A program made the position numbers and the translations under genes. From the NCBI RefSeq assembly GCF_002005565.1, contig NZ_BDJC01000009.1, forward strand, positions 62,001 to 126,000: a DNA stretch of 64,000 nucleotides, written 5' to 3'. This document shows, in pieces, positions 43,046 to 52,571 of the stretch. The notes under the pieces were generated by a model that saw only the letters and a list, made by a program, of their open reading frames with translations, ran no database searches and was not told where the DNA came from. Every line of letters starts with the position of its first letter. Positions within the stretch are counted from its first letter, which is position 1. The DNA comes from Streptomyces sp. JHA26. GTDB lineage: Bacteria > Actinomycetota > Actinomycetes > Streptomycetales > Streptomycetaceae.

Positions 43046-44584
43046 GTGACGGACGCGAAGCCTGACGGCCGGTCCGGCCCCCACGGCCGGGTCAAGATGC
43101 CGAGCACGGTCGCGGCCCTGCCGCGGCAGGTACGGGAGGAACTGGCCCACCGGCTCCGCCGCAACAAGCGGGCCTTCCGCGAGGAGGACGTCCAGGTCGT
43201 CGAGAAGCCCCTGCTCAAACGCGCGGTCGGGGCATCGGCGCTGGGCAACTGCATGGAGTGGTTCGACTTCGGCGTCTACAGCTACCTGGCGGCCACCATC
43301 GGCAAGGTGTTCTTCCCCGGCGCCTCCCCGGCCGCCCAGGTCATCTCGTCGTTCGCCACCTTCGCCGCCGCGTTCGTGGTGCGCCCCCTCGGCGGCCTCG
43401 TCCTCGGCCCCCTCGGGGACCGCGTCGGCCGGCAGAAGGTGCTCGCCACCACCATGATCATGATGGCGGCCGGCACCTTCTGCATCGGCCTGATCCCCAG
43501 CTTCGACACCATCGGCATCGCCGCGCCGATCCTGCTGCTGCTCGCCAGGATGGTCCAGGGCTTCTCCACCGGAGGCGAGTACGGCGGGGCCACCACCTTC
43601 GTCGCCGAGTACTCACCCGACCGGCGGCGCGGCTTCCTGTCCAGCTGGCTCGACTTCGGCACCTTCGTCGGCTACGCCCTCGGCTCGGCCCTGGTCACCG
43701 GCCTGAACCTGTGGCTGACCGACGCCCAGATGCTCTCCTGGGGCTGGCGGCTGCCGTTCCTGATCGCCGGTCCGCTCGGCGTCATCGGCCTGTACATGCG
43801 GCTCAGGCTGGAGGAGTCCCCCGCCTTCCAGCAGCAGCTCGACGAGCACGAGAAGAGCCTCGCCCAGGAGTCGGCGGGCACCGAGTTCAGGACCATCGTC
43901 AAGGAGCACCGGCGCCCGCTGGTCCTGTGCATGGGCATCGTGCTGCTCTACAACGTCACCAACTACATGGTCACCGGCTACCTGCCGACGTACCAGACCG
44001 AGACCCTGGGCCGCTCCAGCGGTTCCGCCGACGTGCTGGTGCTGATCGGCATGCTGTGGATCGTCGTCCTGATCACCTTCCTCGGCCGGCTCAGCGACCG
44101 CGTCGGCCGCCGTCCGCTCTACGCCGTCGGCGCGGCAGCCATGATCGTCTTCTCGGTACCGGCGTTCCTGCTGCTCAGGTCGGACGGCACCGTGGCGCCC
44201 GTCCTCGGGATTCTGATCCTGTCCACGCTGCTGGCCTGCTTCGCCGCCCCGAGCGCGGCCACCCTGCCCGCCCTGTTCCCGACCGCCGTGCGCTACGCGG
44301 CCATGGGCATCGGCTTCAACTTCGCCGTCGCCGCCTTCGGCGGCACCACGCCGCTGGTCGCCGAGGCGCTGGTGAGCGTCACCGGCGACGACCTGATGCC
44401 GGCCTACTACCTGATGGTGGCCGGCGCCATCGGGCTGGTGACGGTCAGGTTCCTGCCGGAGAGCGCCCAGGTGCCGCTGCGCGGCTCGCAGCCCATGGTC
44501 GGTTCCCGGAGCGAGCAGCGGGAGCTGATCAGCACGTCCGCCGACCTCTACGCCTTCTCCGAGGAGCGCCCGGCGAGCCGGTGA
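43046..44584 (+). CDS. MFS permease of the metabolite:H+ symporter (ProP/MHS) family
   Basis: A 512-residue, 12-segment carrier. Family markers are the GNCMEWFDFGVYSYLA first helix, GPLGDRVGRQKVL in loop 2-3, and the RMVQGFSTGGEYGG stretch of ProP/KgtP-type symporters. It has an unusually long charged N terminus of about 60 residues. Substrates in the family are osmolytes (proline, glycine betaine), citrate, ketoglutarate or shikimate; the sequence does not decide. GTG at 43046 with AAAGG upstream; other GTGs upstream are possible. Confidence 0.9.
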   Translation: MTDAKPDGRSGPHGRVKMPSTVAALPRQVREELAHRLRRNKRAFREEDVQVVEKPLLKRAVGASALGNCMEWFDFGVYSYLAATIGKVFFPGASPAAQVISSFATFAAAFVVRPLGGLVLGPLGDRVGRQKVLATTMIMMAAGTFCIGLIPSFDTIGIAAPILLLLARMVQGFSTGGEYGGATTFVAEYSPDRRRGFLSSWLDFGTFVGYALGSALVTGLNLWLTDAQMLSWGWRLPFLIAGPLGVIGLYMRLRLEESPAFQQQLDEHEKSLAQESAGTEFRTIVKEHRRPLVLCMGIVLLYNVTNYMVTGYLPTYQTETLGRSSGSADVLVLIGMLWIVVLITFLGRLSDRVGRRPLYAVGAAAMIVFSVPAFLLLRSDGTVAPVLGILILSTLLACFAAPSAATLPALFPTAVRYAAMGIGFNFAVAAFGGTTPLVAEALVSVTGDDLMPAYYLMVAGAIGLVTVRFLPESAQVPLRGSQPMVGSRSEQRELISTSADLYAFSEERPASR

Positions 44585-44612
44585 CCGGCCGCACCGGCCC
44601 CGGTGCGGCCGG
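44585..44612. terminator. Hairpin after the MHS permease
   Basis: CCGGCCGCACCG / CGGTGCGGCCGG, a perfect 12-bp stem with a 4-base loop, directly after the stop codon and shared with the convergent gene at 44640. Confidence 0.75.
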
Positions 44613-44639
44613 GCGTCCCGACGGCCCCGGGCCCTGCCG

Positions 44640-45122
44640 TCACGTTCCCGTTCCCTCCGGCTCGCGGTCCGAGGCCGGCCACACGTAGGGCAGGTCGTCC
44701 GGGACCCCGGGGAACAGCCCGGCGTACGTGTCCGGGTCCTTGCGCACCAGCGCCGACCGGTGGCTGCGATGGAAGGCGTCGTCCCCGATCCAGGGCGGCA
44801 GCTCCCCGGCCCGGGCGAGCTCCGGCTGGTCGCGCACGGGGACGCCGGGACGGGAGGCGGCGAGCTGGGCGACGAGCTGGGCGGCACAGCTGTCCTGGTG
44901 TCCCCGGTCGCGCCAGACCCGGCAGATCTCCAGGCCGTAGCGGACGAGTGCCTCCTCGTAGCCGGTCCACATGCGCACCGCGGGGTGCCGGCGCCAGCCG
45001 TAGCCGGGGACGGTGAGGCCGCGCAGCACCTGGAGCGCCTCGACCCGCTGTTTGCCCAGCCGGCGGCGGTCCAGGACGAGCGCCGTCTCCCGGAAGCCGG
45101 GGTGGGGCAGGAAGGTCTGCAC
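44640..45122 (-). CDS. MSMEG_6728-type protein (pyrimidine dimer DNA glycosylase-like)
   Basis: A 160-residue protein with the short N-terminal motif QTFLPHPGFRETALVLDRRRLGKQRVEA, here seen as two blocks (TFLPHPGF and LDRRRLGKQR), as in the actinobacterial MSMEG_6728 family related to T4 endonuclease V-type pyrimidine dimer glycosylases. A WRRHPAVRMW block and a C-terminal HRSALVRKDP block follow. Catalysis in this branch is not established. GTG at 45122 has AGGAGGA upstream. It is last of the four genes on this strand after crtI, crtB and the Rieske protein, with an 18-base gap, so it may be co-transcribed with carotenoid genes. Confidence 0.75.
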   Translation of the reverse strand: MQTFLPHPGFRETALVLDRRRLGKQRVEALQVLRGLTVPGYGWRRHPAVRMWTGYEEALVRYGLEICRVWRDRGHQDSCAAQLVAQLAASRPGVPVRDQPELARAGELPPWIGDDAFHRSHRSALVRKDPDTYAGLFPGVPDDLPYVWPASDREPEGTGT

Positions 45123-45140
45123 GGGGGTGTCCTCCTCCGG

Positions 45141-46151
45141 TCAGCCGGGGAACACGCCGCGCCGGCGCAGGTCCCGGCGCCGTTCGGCGTAGGCGAGGTC
45201 GTCGCGCCACAGGCGGCCGGCGGCGGCGCGCATCAGCGGGCGCAGGGCCGGTGCCAGGCGGCGGGCCACGAGGAACCCGGACCGGTCCGAGGTGGCGAGC
45301 ACGGCCTCGGTGACCGCGGTGCGCGGCCGGCCGAGGCCGTCGGGGGCCAGCGGCGTGGCGTGGCTCTCCACGACCGACCCGGCGCCCTCGCCGTCCGTGA
45401 TGCGCATGACGACGGTGCGCGGTCCGGGGGCGGTGAACTCGGCCCGCACGGGGACGACGAGGCGCCCGGTGAGCCGGAAGGAGACGTCCACGAGGAAGCG
45501 GTCGTCGGCGTCGGTGCCGTCCGGGGCCCGTACGACGGTGAGGTCCACGAAGGAGTACGGGTGGAACCAGGCGCCGTGCCACGGGTCGAGGCGGTTGGCG
45601 ACGACGTCCTCCGGCTCGCAGGCGCCGGTGCCGCGCCAGACCGATGTCAGCGCCGTCGCCGGGTCCGGTCTGTCGGGCACCGCGGGGGCCGGGGTCGGCG
45701 GTTCCTGCCCCACGGCGTCCAGTCGTGCCCACACCAGGACGCCGTCGTCGTGCACCGGGAAGGGTTCCCAGCCGGCGAACGGGGTGCCGTCCAGGGCGAG
45801 TCCGTGCCAGCGGCACACGAGCGTGCCGCACCGCACCGGGCCGTCGGCCAGCGGGGCGCCGAGATGGGGGCAGGCACCGGGGCCGCCCACCAGGCGGCCG
45901 TGCGCGTCCCGCCAGAGGACGACCTCGACGCCGGCGACCGTGGCGGCCAGCGGACGGTCGGGGCGGACGCCGGTGGTGGCGCCGACGACGTACCAGTTGC
46001 CCGAGGGCCGCGCCAGGGCGCGTGCGAGGGCCCCGGCGATGACGGCCGGCCGGGCCTCGCGCCAGGTGGGGCGCTGCCGGGACCAGGGGACGGGGCGGCG
46101 GCGCAGCCGCAGGGGGTACCGGCCCCGGCGGGGCCGGGATTCCTGGCTCAT
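45141..46151 (-). CDS. Rieske [2Fe-2S] protein of the carotenoid operon (DUF5914)
   Basis: A 336-residue protein with an N-terminal Rieske domain: Cys94-x-His96 (CPHLG) and Cys113-x2-His116 (CRWHG) bind a [2Fe-2S] cluster. The C-terminal part lacks a clear mononuclear iron site of the oxygenase type but has a [16 protein letters not shown] region. Genes of this kind occupy the fourth position (crtV) in Streptomyces crt operons; the chemistry is not settled. Its ATG overlaps the crtB stop (ATGA), so it is co-translated with crtB. It may hydroxylate, oxidise or supply electrons to carotenoid steps; inference only. Confidence 0.85.
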   Translation of the reverse strand: MSQESRPRRGRYPLRLRRRPVPWSRQRPTWREARPAVIAGALARALARPSGNWYVVGATTGVRPDRPLAATVAGVEVVLWRDAHGRLVGGPGACPHLGAPLADGPVRCGTLVCRWHGLALDGTPFAGWEPFPVHDDGVLVWARLDAVGQEPPTPAPAVPDRPDPATALTSVWRGTGACEPEDVVANRLDPWHGAWFHPYSFVDLTVVRAPDGTDADDRFLVDVSFRLTGRLVVPVRAEFTAPGPRTVVMRITDGEGAGSVVESHATPLAPDGLGRPRTAVTEAVLATSDRSGFLVARRLAPALRPLMRAAAGRLWRDDLAYAERRRDLRRRGVFPG

Positions 46152-47140
46152 CGGACCTCCTCCGCCTCGTGGGGCGCCGTCGGCGGTCGTGCCGGGGACG
46201 TCCCCCGGGATCCGAGCCGCGCGGCCAGCACCCGGGCGAGTCCGTCGGCGGCTACGGCCGCTCGCCGTCCGCGGGAGACCACCGCGCGCCGGTGCAGTAC
46301 CGCGTACCCGCCGTCCGCGACGGCGTCGAGGATGGCGCGGTAGAGCACGTACGCGGTGCGGATGCAGGGCCGGGCGACGGGGTCCAGCATCGCGAGGCCC
46401 GGCGCCGCGTCGCGGTACACGGCCCGGGTGAGGTCCTCGGCGGTCCGCAGCGCCGCGGTGATCCGCCGGTCGTGGCGGCCGGTGCGCCGGCTCCAGTGCA
46501 GCAGGGAGCGGTCCACGCCGTGGGCGGCGAGCAGGTCGGCGGGAAGGTAGACGCGGCCCCGGTCGAGGTCCTCCCCGACGTCCCGCAGGAAGTTGGTCAG
46601 CTGGAAGGCGACGCCCAGCGCGGCGGCGTGCGGGGCGGCCTCCTCGCGCGGGGTCACGGTGCCGAGCACGGGCAGCATCTGCAGGCCGATCACCGCGGCC
46701 GAGCCGTGCATGTAGGCGCGCAGGTCGTCGTAGGTGGCGTAGTCGGTGACGGTGAGGTCACTGCGCATGGAGGCCATGAAGGCGGTGAAGTACGCCGGGT
46801 CGATGGCGTGGCGGGCGGCGGTGTCGGCCACGGCGAGGACCACGGGCTCCCCGTCGGCCCGGCCGCCGTCCAGGGCGTGCCGCAGGCGTTCCTCGAGGCG
46901 GGTCAGCGCGGCGGCCCGCTCGGCGGGTGCCGCGCCGGCTCCCAGGTCGTCGACGATGTCGTCGGCCCACCGCGCGAAGCCGTACAGCGCGTGAACGGCC
47001 GGCCTGCGGTCGGCGGGCAGCAGGCGGGTCGCCAGGAAGTAGGTGCGCCCGTGGCGGGCGTTGAGGCTCCGGCACCGGGTGTAGGCGGCGCGCAGCGCCG
47101 GGTCGGTGATGCCGGCGGCGTCCAGTTCGCGGCGGGTCAT
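46148..47140 (-). CDS. crtB: Phytoene synthase
   Basis: A 330-residue squalene/phytoene synthase family enzyme that joins two geranylgeranyl diphosphates to phytoene. The first aspartate motif is DDIVD at residues 60-64, and the second is [14 protein letters not shown], both binding Mg2+-diphosphate. [19 protein letters not shown] helix lines the pocket. It overlaps crtI by four bases and the Rieske gene by four bases. Precursor GGPP is normally made by crtE in the same operon, but no such gene is present here. Confidence 0.95.
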   Translation of the reverse strand: MTRRELDAAGITDPALRAAYTRCRSLNARHGRTYFLATRLLPADRRPAVHALYGFARWADDIVDDLGAGAAPAERAAALTRLEERLRHALDGGRADGEPVVLAVADTAARHAIDPAYFTAFMASMRSDLTVTDYATYDDLRAYMHGSAAVIGLQMLPVLGTVTPREEAAPHAAALGVAFQLTNFLRDVGEDLDRGRVYLPADLLAAHGVDRSLLHWSRRTGRHDRRITAALRTAEDLTRAVYRDAAPGLAMLDPVARPCIRTAYVLYRAILDAVADGGYAVLHRRAVVSRGRRAAVAADGLARVLAARLGSRGTSPARPPTAPHEAEEVR

Positions 47141-48639
47141 CGGCGTCCGCCCCCCGGGGCCGTGCCGGTGATGCGGGCGGCGGCGAGCTTCCCCGAGATC
47201 AGCACGGTCGGCACGCCGACGCCCGGGGTGGTGCCGCAGCCGGCGAGGACCGCGTTGTCCGTGCCGCGCACTAGGTTGCGGGGCCGGAAGGGCCCGGTCT
47301 GGGCGAAGGTGTGGGCGACGGAGAACGGCGTGCCCGCGGCGTGGCCCTGGGCGGTCCAGTCGGCGGGCGTCACCAGGCACTCCGCCTCGACTGCGGCGGC
47401 GATCCCGGTCAGTCCCCGGCGTTCGAGGGTGGCGAGCAGCCGGTCGCGGTAGCGGGGCGCGAGGTCGCTCCAGGCCTCGGCGCCCGGGCCGATGTCGGTG
47501 TTGGGGCAGGGGGCGAGGACGTAGTGGAGGTGGCGGCCGGCGGGGGCGAGGGCGGGGTCGCCGGCGGTGGGCCGGGTGATGAGCAGGGAGGGGTCGGTCA
47601 TCAGGGCGCCGGTGCGGGTCAGTTCGTCGAAGGTCCGGCGCCAGGCGGCGCCGAAGGAGAGCGTGTGGTGGGCGAGGTGCGGCCAGGTGCGGGTGGTGCC
47701 GGCGTGCAGGACGACGGCGGACGGCGCGTGGCGCAGCCGCAGTGGGCGGCGCGGGCGGCGGCCCAGCAGCCGGTGGACGACGGGCAGGTCGGGGGTGAGG
47801 ACGACGGCGTCGCAGGGGATGCGCTCGTGGGCGGTGACGACCGCGGTGACGCGGCTGCCGGACCGTTCCAGGCTGGTGACGTCCCGTCCGAGGAGCAGGT
47901 CGGCCCCGGCGGCGGTGGCGGCGGCGGCCATGGCGCGGGGCAGGGCGTGCATGCCGCCGCGCGGGAAGTACACGCCGGCCACCGTGTCCATGTAGGCGAT
48001 GACGGCGTAGGCGGCCAGGGCGCGGGCCGGTGCGACACCGGCGTACAGGGCCTGGAAGGAGAACACGCGCTTGAGGCGCTCGTCCGTGAGGAAGCGGCCG
48101 ATGCGCGCGTCCAGCCGGCCGAACCCGCCGAGGGCGGCGAGCCGGGCGAGGTCGGGGGTGAGCAGGCCGAGCGGCGAGTCGAAGTTGGCGTCGATGAACC
48201 GGCGCATCTGCACGGCGTACAGCCGCTGGAGCCAGGTGCGCAGCCGCCGGTACCCGGCCGCCTCCCTGGGTCCGGCGAAGCGTTCCACCTCCGCCTCCAT
48301 CGCGGCGGCGTCGGTGTGCACGTCCAGTGCGGTGCCGTCGGCGAAGCACGCCCGGTAGGCGGGGTGCAGGGGCAGGAGGTCCACGTGGTCGCGCAGCCGC
48401 TCGCCGACGGCCGCGAACGCCTCGTCGGCCAGGTGGGGCATGGTCAGGACGGTCGGGCCGGTGTCGAGGTGGTAGCCGCCGAGCTCGCGCCGTCCGGCAC
48501 GGCCGCCGGGCAGCGGGTCGCGTTCCACGACCGTCACCCGCCGTCCCGTGCCCAGCAGGTGCAGGGCGGCGGACAGGCCCGCGAGTCCGGCCCCGACGAC
48601 CACCACGTGGCCGGTGCGGCCGGGCACCGTGCGCGTCAC
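47137..48639 (-). CDS. crtI: Phytoene desaturase (lycopene-forming)
   Basis: A 500-residue FAD-dependent CrtI-type desaturase converting phytoene to lycopene. The dinucleotide motif [17 protein letters not shown] begins near residue 14, followed by PLPGGRAG and the C-terminal FAD signature ending [18 protein letters not shown] at 48639 has GGGGAGGGG upstream; an open frame extends further but is low complexity. First gene of the leftward carotenoid operon crtI-crtB-Rieske-(glycosylase-like), coupled to crtB by an ATGA overlap. Confidence 0.95.
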   Translation of the reverse strand: MTRTVPGRTGHVVVVGAGLAGLSAALHLLGTGRRVTVVERDPLPGGRAGRRELGGYHLDTGPTVLTMPHLADEAFAAVGERLRDHVDLLPLHPAYRACFADGTALDVHTDAAAMEAEVERFAGPREAAGYRRLRTWLQRLYAVQMRRFIDANFDSPLGLLTPDLARLAALGGFGRLDARIGRFLTDERLKRVFSFQALYAGVAPARALAAYAVIAYMDTVAGVYFPRGGMHALPRAMAAAATAAGADLLLGRDVTSLERSGSRVTAVVTAHERIPCDAVVLTPDLPVVHRLLGRRPRRPLRLRHAPSAVVLHAGTTRTWPHLAHHTLSFGAAWRRTFDELTRTGALMTDPSLLITRPTAGDPALAPAGRHLHYVLAPCPNTDIGPGAEAWSDLAPRYRDRLLATLERRGLTGIAAAVEAECLVTPADWTAQGHAAGTPFSVAHTFAQTGPFRPRNLVRGTDNAVLAGCGTTPGVGVPTVLISGKLAAARITGTAPGGGRR

Positions 48640-49041
48640 CGGCGCCCCTCCCCGGTGGGCGGCGGGCCCCAGAGCCCTCGTCTGCCGTCGCCGGCCGTGC
48701 TGACGCGCATCCGGGTCCTCTCCTCGTCGGTTCCGCCGGCGGGTCCCGCCGGCCGCCTCGGCGGCTCCCGCGGGTCCGGCCGGGGCGTGACACGGCGTCA
48801 TGCCTTCCCCCGCCGGGCCCGGCACGATGCCGCCTTGGTCCGTTCACGTACGGCGGTCACCCGCCCGGCGGGCACCCGCACCGGGTGCCCCGCGCGCCGC
48901 GCTTCACTCGGCGGCGCGCAGGCGGGATACTCCGCCGGGGCCCTGCCGTCACGTCCCCGCCGCCCCGCACGCCGGAGACACGGGCGGCGGACAGGCGGGC
49001 GGTGGGCGGCCGGCAGGCGGGGCGGACGGAAGGGAGGCGCC
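48640..49041. other. Divergent promoter region of the crt operons; crtE absent
   Basis: About 400 bases between crtI and crtY, transcribed apart. No GGPP synthase or regulator gene is present. An 8-bp inverted repeat GGGCACCC / GGGTGCCC (48870-48890, 5-base loop) and a GATACT hexamer near 48926 that could serve as a -10 box are visible. In related Streptomyces this promoter region depends on the light-responsive LitR/LitS system; no site can be assigned here by eye. Confidence 0.5.
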
Positions 49042-50244
49042 GTGGTCGACGCGGACATCGTCGTGGTCGGGGCCGGGGCGGCGGGCCTGTCCCTGGCGCA
49101 CCGGCTCCCGGCGGGCACGCACCGCCGTCCGGCGCCCTCCGTCGTCCTGATCGAGCCGCCCGCCGGTGCGCTGCGACCGCCGCGGCGCACCTGGTGCTTC
49201 TGGGAGACGGGCCCCGGCCGCTTCGACCGGGCGGTGACGGCGTCGTGGGAGTGGCTGCGGGTGTGCGGCCGGGACGGGGCGGTCGTCCGGCGGCACATCG
49301 CGCCCGCGCGCTACAAGATGATCCGCTCGGACGACTTCGAGGCGCTGGTGGAGCGCGATCTGAAGGACCGGCCGGGACTGCGGCGCCTGGAGGCCACCGT
49401 CGACGCGGTGACCGCGCTGCCGGACGGCACCGCGCGCCTGTCGGCCACGGACGCCGCCGGCCGACGCGTCTCGCTGCGCTCCCGCTGCGTCTTCGACTCC
49501 CGCCCGCCCGGCCGCCCGGTTGCCGCCCGCACCCGTCTGCTCCAGCACTTCCGCGGCTGGTTCGTCCGCACCGAACGGCCGGTCTTCGACCCGTCGGTGG
49601 TCGACCTGATGGACTTCCGCACCCGGCAGCCGGCGCGCGGCCTGTCCTTCGGCTACGTCCTGCCGACCGGCCGGCACACCGCGCTGGTCGAGTACACGGA
49701 GTTCGGCCCCGAGCCGCTGACGCCGGCACAGTACGACAGGGCCCTGGAGGACTACACGGGCCGCGTGCTGCGCATCGGCGCCGCGGAGGTCCTCTCGACG
49801 GAGCAGGGGGTGATCCCGATGACCGACGCGCTGTTCGAGCGGCAGGCCGGGGGGTCGGGCACCGTCTTCCGGATCGGGACGGCGGGCGGGGCGACGCGCG
49901 CCTCCACCGGCTACACGTTCGCCGCCGTGCAGCGCCAGGCGGAGGCCGTCGCCCACGCCGTCCGCGCGGGCCGCAGCCCGCTGCCGCCCGTCCCGTACCC
50001 GGCCCGGGCACGGCTGATGGACGCGGTGCTGCTGCGCGCGCTGGACACCGGCCGGGTCGACGGCCCCGACCTCTTCTTCCGGCTGTTCGACCGCGTCCCC
50101 GTCCGGCGGCTGCTGCGTTTCCTCGACGGGCGGACCCGGCTCCACGAGGACCTCGCGGTCGGCGTGCGCACCCCCGTCCTGCCGATGCTGCGCACGGCGG
50201 CCGAACTGCCGTGGCTGCCCCGCCGTCCCGTCCCCGCCCGCTGA
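49042..50244 (+). CDS. crtY: Lycopene beta-cyclase
   Basis: A 400-residue flavoprotein cyclase that closes beta-ionone rings on lycopene. The N-terminal dinucleotide motif is VVVGAGAAGLSLAHRL. Family patterns include WCFWE, the FDSRPPG block near residue 150, the LLQHFRGWFVRT stretch and the C-terminal GTAGGATRASTGYTF. GTG at 49042 follows GGGAGG by four bases. First gene of the rightward operon crtY-crtT-crtU. Confidence 0.93.
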   Translation: MVDADIVVVGAGAAGLSLAHRLPAGTHRRPAPSVVLIEPPAGALRPPRRTWCFWETGPGRFDRAVTASWEWLRVCGRDGAVVRRHIAPARYKMIRSDDFEALVERDLKDRPGLRRLEATVDAVTALPDGTARLSATDAAGRRVSLRSRCVFDSRPPGRPVAARTRLLQHFRGWFVRTERPVFDPSVVDLMDFRTRQPARGLSFGYVLPTGRHTALVEYTEFGPEPLTPAQYDRALEDYTGRVLRIGAAEVLSTEQGVIPMTDALFERQAGGSGTVFRIGTAGGATRASTGYTFAAVQRQAEAVAHAVRAGRSPLPPVPYPARARLMDAVLLRALDTGRVDGPDLFFRLFDRVPVRRLLRFLDGRTRLHEDLAVGVRTPVLPMLRTAAELPWLPRRPVPAR

Positions 50245-50261
50245 CCCCTCGGGAGTCCCCC

Positions 50262-50993
50262 ATGTCCCTGCTGCGCGACACCGCGCTGGCCGCCGCCTTC
50301 GACCGGGGCGCCGAGCGCTACGACCGGCTGGTCGCGCTCAATCCCGGCTACCACGCCCAACTGCGCCGCTCCGCCCTCCGGCTGGCCCTCGCGGACGGCG
50401 GCGCCCCGCGCCGGGTGCTCGACCTCGGCTGCGGCACGGGCGCCTCGACGGCGGCGCTGGCCGCGGCGTTCCCCGACGCCGAGATCACCGGGGTCGACGC
50501 CTCGGCGGGCATGCTGCGCGCGGCCCGGGCCAAGCCGTGGCCGTCGCGGGTGCGTTTCGTCCACGCCCCGGCCGAGGAGCTGCACCGCGCCGGGGTGGGC
50601 GGCCCGTTCGACGCGGTCTTCGCCGCCTACCTGTTCCGCAACCTGGCCGACCCCGACGCCGTCCTGCGGTCGGTGCACCGGCTGCTCGTGCCGGGCGGCG
50701 GGCTGGCGGTGCACGAGTACGCGCTCAGCGGGCGCCGCGCCGACCGCCTGGTGTGGTCCGCGGTGTGCCGGGGCGTCATCGTGCCGCTGGGCACGCTCAC
50801 CGGCGACCGTGCCCTGTACCGGCATCTGCGGCGCAGCGTCGCCGAGTTCGACACCGCGCCGGACTTCGTCGCCCGGCTGGCCCGGGCCGGCTTCGAGCGG
50901 GTCCGCGTGCTGCCGCTGCCGGGCTGGCAGACGGGCATCACCCACACCTTCCTCGGCCGGCGTGCCGCCGAGGAGACGGGCGCCGCCCGGTGA
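50262..50993 (+). CDS. crtT: CrtT, class I SAM-dependent methyltransferase
   Basis: A 243-residue methyltransferase with motif I VLDLGCGTGAST, motif post-I ITGVDASAGML and the FDAVFAAYLFRNLADPDAVL block of the UbiE-like group. It resembles ubiquinone/menaquinone methyltransferases but lies between crtY and crtU, where Streptomyces crtT genes are found. Its product step in carotenoid synthesis is not known with certainty. Stop overlaps the crtU GTG by four bases. Confidence 0.9.
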   Translation: MSLLRDTALAAAFDRGAERYDRLVALNPGYHAQLRRSALRLALADGGAPRRVLDLGCGTGASTAALAAAFPDAEITGVDASAGMLRAARAKPWPSRVRFVHAPAEELHRAGVGGPFDAVFAAYLFRNLADPDAVLRSVHRLLVPGGGLAVHEYALSGRRADRLVWSAVCRGVIVPLGTLTGDRALYRHLRRSVAEFDTAPDFVARLARAGFERVRVLPLPGWQTGITHTFLGRRAAEETGAAR

Positions 50994-52543
50994 GCCGGCG
51001 CGACGGGGCGCGGCTTCCGGGCCGGGACCGGCACGCCCGGCTCCTCCCGCCCCGGCCGGGACGCGACCGGATCGCCGGCGAGCCGCCGTGCGTGGCGGTC
51101 GTCGGCGGCGGCATCGCGGGGCTGGCGGCGGCGACCGTGCTCGCCGAACGGGGCGTGCGCGTGGTGCTCCACGAGCGCGAACCGGTGCTCGGCGGACGGG
51201 TCGCCGGATGGCCCGTCGCCCTGCCCGACGGCACGCCCGCGACGATGAGCCGGGGCTTCCACGCCTTCTTCCGCCAGTACTACAACCTGCGGGCGCTGCT
51301 GCGCCGGGCCGACCCCGCGCTGGGCATGCTGACCGGGCTGCCCGACTATCCCCTGCTGCACAGCAGCGGTCTGCGCGACGGCTTCCGCCGCGTGCCGCGC
51401 ACTCCCCCGTGGAGCGCCCTCGGTTTCGCCCTCCTCAGTCCGAGCTTCCGGCCGCGCGACCTGTTCGCCCTGCGGCCCGCCGCCGCCCTGCCCCTGCTCG
51501 ACGTGCGCGCCCGCCACGTGTACGGACGACTGGACCACGTCAGTGCCCACGACTTCCTCGACACCCTGCGGTTCCCCGCGGCCGCGCGGCACCTGGCCTT
51601 CGAGGTGTTCTCCCGCAGCTTCTTCGCGGACCCGCGGCAGCTGTCGGCCGCCGAGATGGCCCTGATGTTCCACATCTACTTCCTCGGGTCCAGCGAGGGG
51701 CTGCTGTTCGACGTGCCCCGCGAGCCCTTCCCGCAGGCGCTGTGGGACCCCCTCGCACGGCACCTGTCCCGGCACGGCGTCGAGGTGCGCACCGCCGCGC
51801 CCGTCGACGCCGTCCACCCGCGGCCGTCCGGCGGGCACCTGGTCACCGACGGCGCCGGGACCCGGGCGTACGACGCCGTCGTACTGGCCGTGGACACCGA
51901 CGGTCTGCGGGCGGTGGTGGGGCGGTCGCCCGGGCTGGGGGACGCCCCCTGGCGGGAGCGGGTGGCCCGGCTGCGGACGGCGCCGCCGTTCCTGGTGTCC
52001 CGGCTGTGGCTGGACCGCCCCGTCGCGGCCGACCGTCCCGGCTTCCTCGGCACCAGCGGCTTCGGCTCGCTGGACAACGTCAGCGTGCTGTCCCGGTGGG
52101 AGGGCGAGGCGGCGCGCTGGGCGGCCCGCACGGGCGGGTCGGTGGTGGAACTCCACGCCTACGCCCTGCCGTCGACGGCCGTCCGGGACGTCGAGGAGAA
52201 GCGCCTCGTCGACCAGTTGCACCGGGTCTGCCCGGAGACGCGGGAGGCCCGCGTCGTCGCCGCGCGGCACGAGTGGCGGGCGGACTGCCCCCTGTTCACG
52301 GTCGGGGGTCACGCGGACCGTCCGACGGTGCGCACGCCCGACCCGGCGCTCGTCGTCGCCGGGGACCTGGTCCGTACGGATCTGCCCGTGGCCCTGATGG
52401 AGCGCGCCGCCACCTCCGGGTTCCTCGCGGCCAACGCCCTGCTGGAGCGGTGGGGGGTGCGCGGCGAGCCGCTGTGGACGGTCCCCGACCGGGGGCGGTC
52501 CGCCCCGCTGCGCGCTCTGGCACGGCGGTACGCGCCGGGCTGA
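50990..52543 (+). CDS. crtU: CrtU, carotene desaturase/methyltransferase (isorenieratene synthase)
   Basis: A 517-residue flavoprotein that converts the beta-ionone rings of beta-carotene to aromatic rings, giving isorenieratene. The FAD-binding motif VVGGGIAGLAAATVLAERG is near residue 36, followed by PVLGGRVAGW and GFHAFFRQYYNLRALL, a hallmark of CrtU. The C-terminal FAD loop is VVAGDLVRTDLPVALMERA. It is coupled to crtT by a GTGA overlap. With crtI, crtB and crtY the window encodes all steps from GGPP to isorenieratene, though GGPP supply is missing. Confidence 0.93.
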   Translation: MSRRDGARLPGRDRHARLLPPRPGRDRIAGEPPCVAVVGGGIAGLAAATVLAERGVRVVLHEREPVLGGRVAGWPVALPDGTPATMSRGFHAFFRQYYNLRALLRRADPALGMLTGLPDYPLLHSSGLRDGFRRVPRTPPWSALGFALLSPSFRPRDLFALRPAAALPLLDVRARHVYGRLDHVSAHDFLDTLRFPAAARHLAFEVFSRSFFADPRQLSAAEMALMFHIYFLGSSEGLLFDVPREPFPQALWDPLARHLSRHGVEVRTAAPVDAVHPRPSGGHLVTDGAGTRAYDAVVLAVDTDGLRAVVGRSPGLGDAPWRERVARLRTAPPFLVSRLWLDRPVAADRPGFLGTSGFGSLDNVSVLSRWEGEAARWAARTGGSVVELHAYALPSTAVRDVEEKRLVDQLHRVCPETREARVVAARHEWRADCPLFTVGGHADRPTVRTPDPALVVAGDLVRTDLPVALMERAATSGFLAANALLERWGVRGEPLWTVPDRGRSAPLRALARRYAPG

Positions 52544-52555
52544 CCGCCCGGCGCG
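52531..52555. terminator. Hairpin spanning the crtU stop codon
   Basis: CGCGCCGGGC / GCCCGGCGCG, a perfect 10-bp stem with a 5-base loop that contains part of the stop region, between convergent crtU and the SDR gene. Confidence 0.6.
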
Positions 52556-52571
52556 CGTGCCGCGTACGGCG

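Noticed and set aside
48870..48890. 8-bp inverted repeat GGGCACCC/GGGTGCCC as a terminator or operator in the crt promoter
   Set aside because: Short and GC-rich; repeats of this size are frequent by chance here, so it is only mentioned within the gap.
47311..49041. Plus-strand open frame running into the crtY start
   Set aside because: It is antisense to crtI and Gly/Val-rich; crtY has its own GGGAGG site and a flavoprotein N terminus at 49042.
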